From Lates calcarifer (lineage: Eukaryota > Chordata > Actinopteri > Centropomidae), in assembly GCF_001640805.2 (NCBI RefSeq), contig NC_066844.1, forward strand, positions 1,358,008 through 1,422,007: a stretch of 64,000 bases of DNA, in the 5' to 3' direction. A program made the translations under genes and the position numbers. A model generated the notes under the pieces. It did not search any database. It saw only the letters and a program-made list of their open reading frames with translations, and was not told the DNA's origin. Every line of letters begins with the position of its first letter. The stretch's first letter is position 1. Shown one piece after another: positions 29,401 through 40,545 of this stretch.

Positions 29401-32400
29401 GAAATTTCATGCTGTTGGCTTCATCTGGGGCAACACTAGATTCTCTGTGTAATTAAAAACACTATGGATGTCTAGCCAGAGAAAAAAAATCACTATGCCC
29501 ATCTAACCCCACAGAACTTAATACTTTTCATAACAACCTCCTCAAATCCCTTAAGAGCAAGATATTTCCTCAGACTGGTATTATTCTAGACTGGACTGCA
29601 GATGTAAAAAAAATCTCTGGCTTCCCTCAGTGGGAGATGGAAAAGAATAAAGACAGAACAATAAAGTCTTAAAAAAGGAACAGGAGGGAACAAATTAAGT
29701 AACCAATATCAAAGAGTTAGCTGCTGCTAGCATAACACTCACTGGTGAACTGTGGGTAATCCGCATCAGTTCTGACGCTTTTTAAAACTGTTCATCGCTG
29801 GTTTAAGTTTGGCAGAGAACTGGGTCACAGTAAGATGAAGCTTCAGGGCCTTTATCACAGATAACACAGCTGCTTACTGCACTGATGGAGCTGAGATCAC
29901 GGGGGGGAGGCTGACGTGGATCTGGTCTCTGCTGTAGGTGTGGATCTGTGTCTGGAGTCGGATCACGGCTGCGAGCACATCTGTGAGAGCTCCCCGGGCT
30001 CCTACCACTGCCTCTGTCTGCCCGGATACACTCTGAACGATGACGGGAAAACATGTGCAGGTAACAACAGCTGAAGAAGTCACAGTCATGGGTAAAAACA
30101 AACTATACAAATCAACCAAAACAATGGCGTGGGTGAAGGTATGAATAATATACAGACAAATAAATAGACTTACATACTGTTTCCAGTTGTCTTGGTGACA
30201 GTTCTAACACATTAATGTCACTCGAAGGATAATAAAACTGAAATTTATACTTTCAGTGGAGAAACAAGGGCTTATAAACAGGCCCAGGGCCTGAGGTGCT
30301 TATATGGAAAATGTCAAATAATTTTTAGATCCATCCAAAACAGTGAGTCCTTACATCTTGCATGTGTGTGTGTGTGTTTCAGCCATAGATCTGTGCGCTG
30401 AGGGGAAACACGACTGTGAACAAATCTGCGTCAGCTCTCCTGGCTCCTTCACCTGCGACTGCAACAAAGGATACAAACTGAATGACGACAAGAAGACCTG
30501 CTCAAGTTAGTCTCACACAGCTCTCTGCATCATGTCGACCAGTGCGATGGGGCCTGAATTCATGTCATGTTAATTCATGCTGAAAAGGATTCTGATCTTT
30601 ACGAGCTGCTGATTTCTCTGCTGCTTCATGAAGCTGAGTGTGGGTTTGTGCTATGTTCCTGCTGCTGCAGTCTGTCACAATAAGACGATTAGCTGGATAT
30701 TACCTTAAAATCATTAAATACCATGTGTCTCTTTATATCTGAACAGTGGAATCCTTCAACTTTTACAGGAGAAATTTTATTCACAAACATTCAAATCTGT
30801 GTCAGTTGAGAAAACTACAGTGTAAAATCTGCGTTATGTACAACCATAAGTTTAGCAGTAACTTTAAGAAGGCGTCAGTCGACTCCTAGAAGCACGTGTC
30901 AAGTTTTTAGAACAAAACTCCTGAGCATTGGTTCGGCAGGGATTTTGGCTCAGGTTGAGGTAAGATCTGTGGCCAGGCAAACGGAACATAGATGCAATCC
31001 CACACACACTGTGCTGCTGTTCGCTCTGCTGCTTATGGCCTCGCTGCTTTCCTCCCCTCAGTGATCGACTACTGTTCGTTTGGGAACCACAGTTGTGATC
31101 ATGAGTGTGTGAGTGTGCTCAATGGCTATCACTGCCGCTGTAACGAGGGATACAGGCTGCTGGACGACGGCAAGACCTGCCAGGGTAAGTAGTGCAAACA
31201 TGAGACAAAACTCACAGGTTGTTAGAGGCAGGTAAAGGTGTTGTCCTCTGCTGGTATAAAGGATGTGAGGATCAGGTTTTATTCCAATGAAACCTGCCTA
31301 ACTCAACCACTAACATACACGCATGATTTCAGTTTAACTGTGGAATATGGTAGCAGCTAATTACAACAACAAGAGAGGGAGAATCAGCCTCCCCAATGAT
31401 TCTCTGTGTTCACTGCTGGTCTGTACTGATCACTGCCACAAGATGGAGGCAACACTTCACTGTTGGGTGGAGGATGTAGCAGGAGGCCTCCGTACACGTC
31501 AGATTACACCTACTTAACAGTTAACATGTTTGAAATGAACATTAAAATTATCACGTGTGCCTGTCTTGTTGTCTTTCAGGCTGCACATTCCCTGTATCCC
31601 TGTGCAAACTGAACATAAAGTCTAAAAGCAACACTGCAAGAAAAAGTGTCTCTATATGAAAACACATCGTCAGGGAGAGAGCAGACAAAGACTTTCACTC
31701 TTTCACCTAAATGAATTATGTTATTACATTAGATACCATGAACTAAAATGTTTTTTCTATCATGGTTTGACAGTCAGTGTTTAGGAGTTCAGTTTGACAG
31801 TTTGATCATTAATGCAGCAGGAATGAGTCAGGAGCAGTGACTTAGTTTGGTGATTAAACAGAATCTACAGCTACAACAGGAAAATCATCTAATGTGTCTA
31901 AATATTAATGACATAGAGAGAAGTTTAACATATGGTTGTAATAATGATCGTTAGTGTCTCTGCATCATTAGATGCTAAACACCAAACTAAACTCTGCAGC
32001 TCCTGGAAGCTTCATCCTAAAACATCTCAAATCCCTCTCAGCTCATTAAAGAGGAGCATGCCTACAGTCTCACACACACTATGCATGTGTTCGCATGCGA
32101 CCAACATGTTTCTACGTATTCATGCATGCAGCCACACACACACACACACACACTCATACACAGGTCCACCTGCACTATGAGATCTTATTGACAGAAAACT
32201 GTGAAATGGAGACAATTTACAGCCTCTGGATAACAAAGACCTGCTTCACCCTTGAAGCCAAACAAATCTTCAAAGTGCGAGTAACACACCGTGTAATTGT
32301 GTCGTCCATTTAACCCAAATACCACAGCAATATTGTGTGAAGGGAAGTGTTTGAAATAATAGATTGTTACATTCCTGCAGGTTCAGCTGTTCGTGGCTTT

Positions 32401-33514
32401 TTGAAAACACCTGGTTTATGACTCACATTTGAATACACAAGGTCATTAAAAGGTTATGAACAAGATGATGCATGTCGTCATTTTGACCTTGTTTCTCTGC
32501 AATTTATATTTATTATGATGAAAGAATCCAATTGAATGAAATCATTTGCAGTAATCCCCACGATCTCCCTCATTTTTCATTCAACGATATTATCTTCAAT
32601 TTCAAGGAATTAATATTTGGCCCTCAGTGCGTCTGTGTTGTGCTCTCTTTAGGGAATCCAACACAGATGTAACAACTAAAAGATGCTCAGAGACTCAGAG
32701 TGTTTCCATATTGTTTCCGAGAAAACAAAAGGAAAAAATATCTGCACTAAAACACACACTCACACACTCTTTAACTCAATGTGTGTGTGTGTTATTTAGC
32801 CATTGACCTGTGCGCTGAGGGGAAACATGACTGTGAACAAATCTGTGTCAGCGCACCGGGCGTCTTCACCTGCGACTGCAACGAAGGATACACACTCAAT
32901 GAGGACAAGAAGACCTGCACACGTTAGTCAGGCCCTCACACACATACACACACAAGTGTACACACACACACACACGCCAACGCACACACGTTCACAATGA
33001 CAGGAAATCACCCCTGCTGCATGTCTCCTACAGCAGGACTGCAGTCCAGTCTTTCCCCTCATCTTTCATCTGAAGTGGATAAGAAGTGGTATTGTGTGTA
33101 GCACTTGAACTATGCGATAAAATGACTCAGGACCACTCTGAGAATCAGATATTAACATCAGCCTCTTCCTGTCTCCAGATTTACTGCTTGTTTTTGTGCC
33201 ATTGTACATCAAGTCCCTGTGGCTCTCTGGACTGGTCTTCAGTTTGGACTCATTAATCAAAAAAATACTGAACAGAAGAATTCATTCACAGCCTGTAACT
33301 GTATAAATAGTCAGTAACATGTTTCCTTTTGTTGTTCTCTCTAATTCTAGAGGAGATAATTTTCTTTTTTGAACATGATCCTCTGGCTTCACTTACACTT
33401 CTGCTTGTTGACACACAGACAAACACACACACACAGAAACAAAGAAAAACAACCAAAACTATCTCACACCATCTTCCACTGTACCATTAATGACAAACGA
33501 GAAGTAATTTTGCA

Positions 33515-33546
<32 letters not shown>

Positions 33547-36500
33547 AGCCATTGACCTGTGTGCTGAGGGAAAGCACGACTGTGAACAAATCTGCATCAG
33601 TGCACCGGGCACCTTCACCTGCGACTGCAACAAAGGATTCAAACTCAACAAAGACAAGAAGACCTGCACAAGTCAGTGAAGTTCACAAGAAAACTGTTTT
33701 CATCATGTGCTGCTCCTTAAACAGCTTCTTTTTAGATCATAAGAGGAGACTGAGAGCTAAAGAGCCAGATTCCTCTCTGAATGTGTATCTAGAACCTCTC
33801 TGAAGATTTTTCAGATTTCAGATTTAGAGTTTTTATCCTGCAGCCATATTTTCTTTATCTTAGGTTGATTGTTGAGTAAAATACTCAAGCAATGTCTTTT
33901 ACTTTGTTCCCAAACCATGTTTGCATGTATCTATGTACTAATATGTGTTTATGAACTGTGTATTTGTAGACATGGACCTGTGTAACACAGTGGAGCACGG
34001 CTGTGAGCACCAGTGTGTGAGCACTCCAGGATCTTACTACTGCATCTGTCCAGAGGGACAGCTGCTGCAGGAGGACGGCAAGAGCTGCGGCAGTGAGTCG
34101 ACCTGCTGATGCTGTTTCATCTGTACAATATAAAGTCAGCATCAGTGTCAGACACAATCATGAATCACAACTTCATCAATACGTTTAGAGAAATGAATCG
34201 CTCTGCAGCAGAGGATTTCAGGATCCTGTGGGTCCTACAGGACCACAGCAGGTGATGGATGTAGGAACAAGGACTGACTAAAGCAGGTCATTTAAGAATG
34301 GCACCTAGATCAGTGATGGTGTGATCAGATGGGACTTACCGAAGGGAAAAAGCATCAAGGGTTCAGATTATGACGAGACAAAGAAAAGAGGAGGGTTTAT
34401 GTCTCTGGAGATGAAATAAAGATGGATGAGAAAATAAACCATACTGATGTTTAAAGCAGCTCAGTTATGTCTGGGAGAAACTGGCCGGACAAAGATGATG
34501 ATCTACTTTTAAATTTTCCTTTTCTCTGGGGAGGCTGAGGGAAACGCAGAGTAGCTGCCAGTAACCGTCACACAGCACCGTCATGTGGAGATCTGTGGCA
34601 GTACAGTCTCATTTATCATCCATTCAGGATTTATGCTTCAAGAGCACAGCTCCAACTGTCATTAAATCGTTAGTGGGGTCAACTACAAGACATCCATTGT
34701 TACTATGACAACTCTATTATAGTCAGCAGAAAAATATCTAGCTGTTCCCGAATGAACACTTAGAAGAATCATCCCAGCACTTATGCTTTTACTTCCATAA
34801 CAGCTACAGGGAATTTTGCATGATTTATTTATTAATTCATGTATATACGGGACAGTGCACATTAGTCAACAATGACATTAACAACGTAGATGTGCTGGGG
34901 TTAGCTCAGCAGCTAACTAAAGCAAGTTTATTTATCCTACCAACACACTTCATTAGAGGGAGAGTTTCCATCCCTCTCTCATCTCTCTCTCCTTCAGCCT
35001 GCAAGTCTGCCAACATTGACCTGGTGCTTCTGATCGACGGCTCCAAGAGCGTCCGCCCTCAGAACTTTGAGCTGGTCAAAAAGTTTGTCAACCAGGTGAG
35101 GCGTGCTTTCATTAATTACTGCAGTACTTCAATATCACTGTGTAATCACAGGCAGCAACAGAAAACAAACTCATCATAAGTACAATCTAAAATGATGTAT
35201 ATTGTTATATGTTCACTTTTCTTACATCCAGCCAGGAAACTAGAACTAAAAAAAGCTGCAGCTCAGCAGAAGTTACTTGATGTTGCTTTAGCAGAATCCC
35301 TGTGTCAGATGAATATCCCTCACCTCCTCCTGTGCCTCAGGTTGTGGACTCTCTGGACGTGTCTGCTCATGGTACCAGAGTCGGTCTGGTCCAGTACTCC
35401 AGCCGGGTCAGGACGGAGTTCCCTCTCAACATGTACCACTCTGCTGATGAGATCAAAGCTGCAGTCATGAAGGTGAAATTATCTTCAGTTTTAGCTTTTA
35501 ATAGCAGATGGTTCACAGACTACCACATAAACACATCAACCATTCCCAAAATGAAACTAATAAATGGTAAATAAAGGGAGGCAGTGCAGTCTAAAGCTTA
35601 AAACACTGTCTGTGTCCTTGTGTAGGTGGAATACATGGAGAAAGGTACCATGACAGGTCTGGCACTAAAACACATGCTGGAGAACAGCTTCTCTGAGGCA
35701 GAGGGCGCTCGTCCTGCCAGCCGTAACATCCCCAGGATCGGACTGGTCTTCACAGACGGACGCTCCCAGGACGACATCACTGAGTACGCCAAGAAGGCCA
35801 AAGAAGCCGGTAAGACTCACCTGGTGTGAGGCTCAAACCTGATCTGTAGCTTGTTTTCTTGTAGGTTAATGCTGACATTAAATGTGTGTGTGTGTGTGTG
35901 TGTACAGGCATCACCATGTACGCTGTGGGCGTTGGAAAAGCTGTGGAGGATGAGCTTCGTGAGATCGCATCTGAGCCTGTGGAGAAACATTTCTATTACA
36001 CCACCGACTTCACTGCCATCAGCACCATCGCTGAGAACCTCAAACTCAACGTCTGCCCAGGTACAGTTACTCCACAGGACATATATATATATACACACAA
36101 CATATAAGAATATAAACAACTTACAGGAGCTGAAATCTTTCTGATGGCAAGTGACAGAAGCAAGAAATTAGCATGGTTCATCACCCGTGGATCCACTTAT
36201 TTATTTATAAAATAATAAAAAACGTCAAAAAGATGAGACTCACATGTGATACCTAGGGTAGGTGTTCTGTCTGCTGCCAAGTCAGTGTAACCATGTCTTG
36301 GTCTTTGGCGCCATCTGCTGACAAAAATACAACACGACAGTTACCACATATAACCACTATTAAAAAAGTCCACAATGACAAAGAATTATTAGGATTTGAA
36401 CTTCCTGTACTGATGTGTTTGTGTCTGTATCCTGTCTGTTGTCTCTCTGTGTGCAGAGGAGAGTCAGGGGGAGATTGAGGTGAAGGACCCCTGTGCCTGT

Positions 36501-37520
36501 GAGAGTCTGGTGGAGTTCCAGCAGGCCACCATGAGCAGCCTGGAGCAGCTCACACAGAAACATATCCTTTTAAAAATCTGTAGCCAAACACAACGTATTC
36601 TTTAACTTTAGGTACCTGTGGGCGGCTGTCGGCTGCAGGTGCCTGACCACTTAACATGAAACAATGGATACCACTAGATTCACATCTGAGACATCCAGCA
36701 GCTCTACCAAAGAGTGACGCTTTTCCCCTTTGTTTGATTCTTAAAAATATTAAAAGGCCTGAAACACCAGAGAAAACAGCAAAGATGAGGAGAATATAAT
36801 AATTTAATTTGTGAGTGGTAGAGATATATTCTCTCAGTTTTCTATCCTGTTAATCTTCCTGTGATTCCTCCTCAGATTTTACGTGAAACCCACAGGTTAA
36901 GAACCACCGACTTCCCGGCAGCCTCAGTTTGCATCAGGCCAAGTTTATGTGTTGCTTTTCATTTCTTGTCATGTCTGTGATCTGACAGAGGAATAAAAAG
37001 CAAAAAACAAACAAAAACATATTAGCATTATGAAACCACAGCAGCTACCAGCCTTTTCTCCCAAAGAAAAATCTTTTTGAAACACCTCAGTTCAGTTCAG
37101 TTCAACCAAAGACAAACAGGAATAATGTCCCTGGGCCGGTCAGGAAGAGGAAAATACACATCATTTCTCTGTGGGTTCATCGCTGTGAGGAATCAGTCAA
37201 GCTGCATGTAGTCAACTAATTCAGAAATAATGTAAAAGATTTCTGAATAATGACATTTTAAAGCGGAAACAATGCAGAACCAAGGCTGCAGTGACATCTG
37301 TCTTTTCACTGAGGTGTAGTGTGTTGAGCCAGGACCTTTGGCTAACCCTGTGTAAAACACCGACACTGTATACCTTACTAATCTAATGTGTCAAAAATCT
37401 GTTGGATGTGCAGAAAATACCAGTACAGTACGTCTTTATTATTCCTTAATCAGCTGTCTACTGGCTGGGATGACTGCTCGTCTGGAGCAGCTGGAGAACC
37501 AGCTTCTCTCCAGGAAGTAA
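26419..37520 (+). CDS. matn4: Matrilin-4 (matn4), 16 coding exons
   Basis: Secreted extracellular-matrix adaptor that forms disulfide-linked coiled-coil oligomers and links collagens, proteoglycans and COMP-type partners. Exons: 26419-26494, 27702-27877, 28299-28457, 28694-28925, 29938-30060, 30383-30505, 31062-31184, 32800-32922, 33549-33671, 33970-34092, 34998-35095, 35341-35472, 35626-35809, 35908-36060, 36457-36561, 37462-37520. The sum is 2112 nt (703 residues) with all phases consistent. Order: signal peptide ([19 protein letters not shown], exon 1), vWFA1 (about residues 30-230), six EGF modules, vWFA2 (about 480-660), then a CxC hinge (DPCACESL) and a coiled coil ending LENQLLSRK. Both A domains keep MIDAS residues (DSSRS, GTMTG and TDGRPQD; DGSKS, GTMTG and TDGRSQD). 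All introns are GT-AG except the last, which is AT-AC. It is identified as MATN4 by vWA-EGF-vWA-coiled-coil architecture and by adjacency to rbpjl. Human MATN4 has at most four EGF modules; six here is unusual. Confidence 0.93.
27702..28925 (+). CDS. matn4: matn4 exons 2-4: vWFA1 domain
   Basis: Three exons (27702-27877, 28299-28457, 28694-28925). The MIDAS metal site is complete: DSSRS after the VDLVFLI strand, threonine in GTMTGLAIR, and aspartate in [10 protein letters not shown]. The domain ends at a cysteine (QDKLC) followed by a phase-1 junction into the EGF exons. Human MATN4 isoforms can omit this domain; nothing here argues for or against that. Confidence 0.92.
29938..34092 (+). CDS. 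matn4: matn4 exons 5-10: six EGF-like modules
   Basis: Six exons, each exactly 123 bp with phase 1-1 boundaries, each encoding one six-cysteine EGF module: 29938-30060, 30383-30505, 31062-31184, 32800-32922, 33549-33671, 33970-34092. Because the exons are symmetrical, any can be skipped or duplicated in frame. Modules 2, 4 and 5 are near-copies, all reading [16 protein letters not shown] with changes mainly in the loop after the third cysteine; modules 1, 3 and 6 are distinct. Each of the three copies is preceded by a GT-repeat tract next to its acceptor, as expected if exon and flanking intron were duplicated together. Confidence 0.93.
33508..33542. repeat. (GT)n tract abutting EGF5 acceptor of matn4
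   Basis: A (GT)n tract of about 27 nt followed directly by ttatttag, the acceptor of the EGF5 exon. Shorter equivalents precede EGF2 (about 30363-30378) and EGF4 (about 32780-32792). Confidence 0.9.
34998..36060 (+). CDS. matn4: matn4 exons 11-14: vWFA2 domain
   Basis: Four exons (34998-35095, 35341-35472, 35626-35809, 35908-36060). MIDAS residues are present: DGSKS after IDLVLLI, threonine in [12 protein letters not shown], and aspartate in [10 protein letters not shown]. The domain closes at NLKLNVCP. It is split into four exons where vWFA1 has three, the extra intron falling after KKFVNQ. A (GT)n tract abuts the acceptor of the last exon. Confidence 0.92.
36457..37520 (+). CDS. matn4: matn4 exons 15-16: hinge and coiled coil
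   Basis: Exon 15 encodes the acidic hinge and the CAC cysteine pair that crosslinks matrilin oligomers, then heptad-like sequence ([17 protein letters not shown]). Exon 16 continues [19 protein letters not shown] and stops at 37518-37520. The leucine at the junction is split 1/2 across an AT-AC intron. This placement in the coiled coil matches the known matrilin gene organisation. Confidence 0.93.
36562..37461 (+). other. matn4: U12-type AT-AC intron in matn4
   Basis: The exon ends at 36561 and the intron opens with ATATCCTTTT, a perfect match to the U12 5' splice-site consensus. It ends ...gtctAC at 37461. A U12 branch-point match, TTCCTTAAT, lies at 37442-37450, about 12 nt before the AC, inside the usual window. 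No GT-AG alternative keeps the coiled-coil frame this well. Length 900 nt. Confidence 0.93.
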
Positions 37521-38840
37521 TGTAGTCGTCAGTGAGCGAACAGGACACCACAGAGGAAGAATGACAGAATGAGGAGGAGGAGGAGGAGGAAGAGGAGGAG
37601 GAGGAGGAGGACGGCACATCCTGGAAAGATCACTCACAGGGGAAATCAGAAACCCTTCAAATCAATGGACAATCCAAAGGGTCTTTTCACAAAGCCTCTG
37701 CAGCCTTCTCTACATCTGTTGCTCTTCACGTTTAAGAGGATGACATTTATCTGAACGCTTGTGATATAGATTCATATTTCTGGTATAGATGTAAATTACC
37801 TAATTTGTACACTTTATGTCTTTCAAAAAACACAACAACACTACATCTGTTTTCTCTCCTGTCACTGTGCAAAGCAGTTGTTGTAAGACGAAAAACAAAC
37901 GCTTCCTTAAAACAGATGAATAATACATTTTCATGATTTCTCCAGGACGTCTGTTCACTTCTGGGATTCTGTGCATATCTCTGCAAACTTACACTTTATT
38001 AACATGTGCCAACAAACAAACAGAATTCAGGATAAATTCAACATGTGTTGTTAACCTCCATGTAACGTGTTAACACACTTCATCTGTGCCGTCAGACGCA
38101 CAAAGACGATTGTAGACTTGTTGGTATCTTTGTAAACTTGATGTAACCAATGTACTGTAGATATTAGATACAAGCACAAACGTTTTCATCAAACACAGTG
38201 TTCACACACCATTCACCTGTTTCTCTTAGTGCCCTATTTATACTTGATCTGTTTTGTACGGTTTGTTAAATATGATGTATTTATAGCAGGTTTTTTGTTT
38301 TGTTTTTTACCAACAGTAGAATAGCAAATAAAAAAGTTGGAGGGGACAGAACAGGAGACAGCAAAATGAAGTGTTGTTACCACTCCCAATATTAAATTGG
38401 CCCGGGTCATTTTCATATAAAGTCATTACTCTTTTTTAATCGCAGGCCTGACTGGCTTCGTAGTGGGGAGAAGTGGTGAAGAGGATTCTGGGTTAGATAT
38501 TGAAAAAAAGGGAAGTTAGAAGTGTAAAATATCACTATTCACTAAAGCTGTGGTCTGTTGTTAATTGAGGTGTTGATATTAGAATCAAACTATTTTACTC
38601 TGAATAAATCGGACTTTTCTTTCATAAATAAAATTTGGGCACTGTATGTAGATTAATACGACCACCTCAACTATGCTACATTTTCTAACTTGTATAAAAA
38701 AAGACCACCACAGATTTATACCCCTTTATATTTGAATGCCTGTATGTTTTTGTATATTTTCTAATAGCTTTACTTTTTTTGTATTTTTCTGATGAATCCC
38801 TGTATTACAGCACAGAGGGCAATAAAGGAGTCAACTTTTC
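37521..38840 (+). other. matn4: matn4 3' UTR
   Basis: Follows the stop codon. It contains a purine-rich (GGA)n tract at about 37569-37611 that translates as an Arg-rich frame of no significance, then AT-rich sequence. No other gene is seen in it. Confidence 0.6.
38821..38826 (+). terminator. Likely matn4 poly(A) signal
   Basis: AATAAA followed within about 30 nt by GT-rich sequence (gagtgtgttttcattttgcg), the usual arrangement for cleavage and polyadenylation. An earlier AATAAA at about 38327 could be used alternatively. Confidence 0.6.
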
Positions 38841-38953
38841 ACCTCTGAGTGTGTTTTCATTTTGCGTTTCAGGTTTCATTTTTCATTTCAAAATTTCATA
38901 TTTTTAAGGCCTTGCAGTGTCGGCTTCTCATCTGCACTCACTGTTATGAAAAT

Positions 38954-39446
38954 CACATAATCTACAGCGTGTACTTACATCACAGACAGTTTCTGACGAT
39001 GAGAAGGAAGTTTTCAACAACTTCTTATCAGTTTTTAAAAACAGGTGTTACTGGGTGATCAGTTCTAAGAAGTCTAAAATGTTTTGACAAAACTTTTCTT
39101 TCTAACTTCTTCACAACTAAAGTTCAAGTGCCCAGACGACAAAACTTTGTTCTCAGCGGGTCCACAGTAAGTTCTGATCTTTGTTTTTTGGTTTTTTGAA
39201 AGGGCACAGGAGTCCCGCAGGTGAGTGAAACACTTAAAGGAACAAAGATCATTCCTGGTGGATTTCCATTTGCTGTGTGTAAAGAGCAGCTCCATGGGGA
39301 TTCACTCACTGCTTTCAAACACAGAGCGTCGTTACTGACAATGACCTTAAACACATGTTCTCAATAGACTGTGATGCAAGATGTGTTTGTTCCAGCAGTT
39401 TCTCTCTGCTCTGAACAAACTTCACTGAGTTCAACTAAAGTTTGAA
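38954..39446. repeat. 493-bp direct repeat, copy 1
   Basis: Aligns without a net gap to 40053-40545 (constant offset 1099) and differs at only about half a dozen substitutions over the parts read side by side. Minus-strand frames of about 73-76 codons occur in both copies, but they lack splice context and resemble no family I know. The identity of the repeat is unknown to me. Confidence 0.92.
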
Positions 39447-39754
39447 TGAAAGTTTTAGTAAGTGAAAGTTTCTCACATTCACAGATATTCATCAGAGCCA
39501 AAGAAGAATGAAAAGTGCTCCATCTTCTCCACATCATTGATGATCAAAAGTCTTGTTTTGTCTCATTTGCCTTAAAAAAAAACCTCACAGATTAAAGGAT
39601 CATCAAAATGTTGCAGAATATTTATTTTATTAACTGACTAATCAATCAACTAATCGTTTCAGCTCTAACATGGTTTACAGAATATGGAACTTCATCTGGA
39701 TTATTGGCTTCTCGCCTGCACTCACTGTGTGTGCAGGTGCACAGCTACAGATCG

Positions 39755-39805
39755 ACAGGTTTGTGGCCTAAGGTAGAGGAGGACGAGTTAAACAGCCCTC
39801 TTTAC
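39755..39805. mobile_element. Mariner end fragment
   Basis: The stretch ggtttgtggcctaaggtaga followed by ggaggacgagttaaacagc matches the left end of the element at 61352-61685. Only this end is recognisable; no partner inverted repeat was found nearby. Confidence 0.6.
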
Positions 39806-40052
39806 AGGCACGTTGACTTCAAACAGAAGCTCTGGTCCAGGGGCCCCGAGACCCTCTGGGCCCCAGAGCCTGTGCCCATCAGGCCTGTTCAGTAATCCAA
39901 CCGTACCCACAAAGCAAAGACAGACAACACATGAAGTGTTTTAGTTTCTGCTCAGAAAGACCTTCAAATAAACACTCAGCTGGGAGAACCTTTAAACTAG
40001 AAGATGACAGTGTTTTCTAAAGATACTCAGATGGTTCAGACAACAGAGACAG

Positions 40053-40545
40053 CACATAATCTACAGCGTGTACTTACATCACAGACAGTTTCTGACGATG
40101 AGAAGGAAGTTTTCAACAACTTCTTATCAGTTTTTAAAAACAGGTGTTACTGGGTGATCAGTTCTAAGAAGTCTAAAATGTTCTGACAAAACTTTTCTTT
40201 CTAACTTCTTCACAACTAAAGTTCAAGTGCCCAGACGACAAAACTTTGTTCTCAGCGGGTCCACAGTAAGTTTTGATCTTTGTTTTTTTGTTTTTTGAAA
40301 GGGCACAGGAGTCCCGCAGGTGAGTGAAACACTTAAAGGAACAAAGATCATTCCTGGTGGATTTCCATTTGCTGTGTGTAAAGAGCAGCTCCATGGGGAT
40401 TCACTCACTGCTTTCAAACACAGAGCATCGTTACTGACAATGACCTTAAACACATGTTCTCAATAGACTGTGATGCAAGACGTGTTTGTTCCAGCAGTTT
40501 CTCTCTGCTCTGAACAAACTTCACTGAGTTCAACTAAAGTTTGAA
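40053..40545. repeat. 493-bp direct repeat, copy 2
   Basis: Second copy of the 38954-39446 repeat. The 606-bp spacer includes a fragment matching the end of the mariner element at 61352. A much weaker resemblance may continue at about 41050-41140 (tcctggtggatt and similar), possibly a third, old copy. Confidence 0.92.

Noticed and set aside
37569..37754. Arg-rich open frame
   Set aside because: It arises from a (GGA)n purine tract in the matn4 3' UTR.
39074..40453. Paired minus-strand frames of 73-76 codons in both direct-repeat copies
   Set aside because: The similarity reflects the DNA repeat itself. There is no splice context, no recognisable domain and no codon-level sign of selection visible by eye.
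38954..40545. Direct repeats as the two LTRs of a retrovirus-like element
   Set aside because: The internal 606 bp holds no gag/pol-like sequence, primer-binding site or polypurine tract that I can see, and I noticed no TG...CA boundaries.
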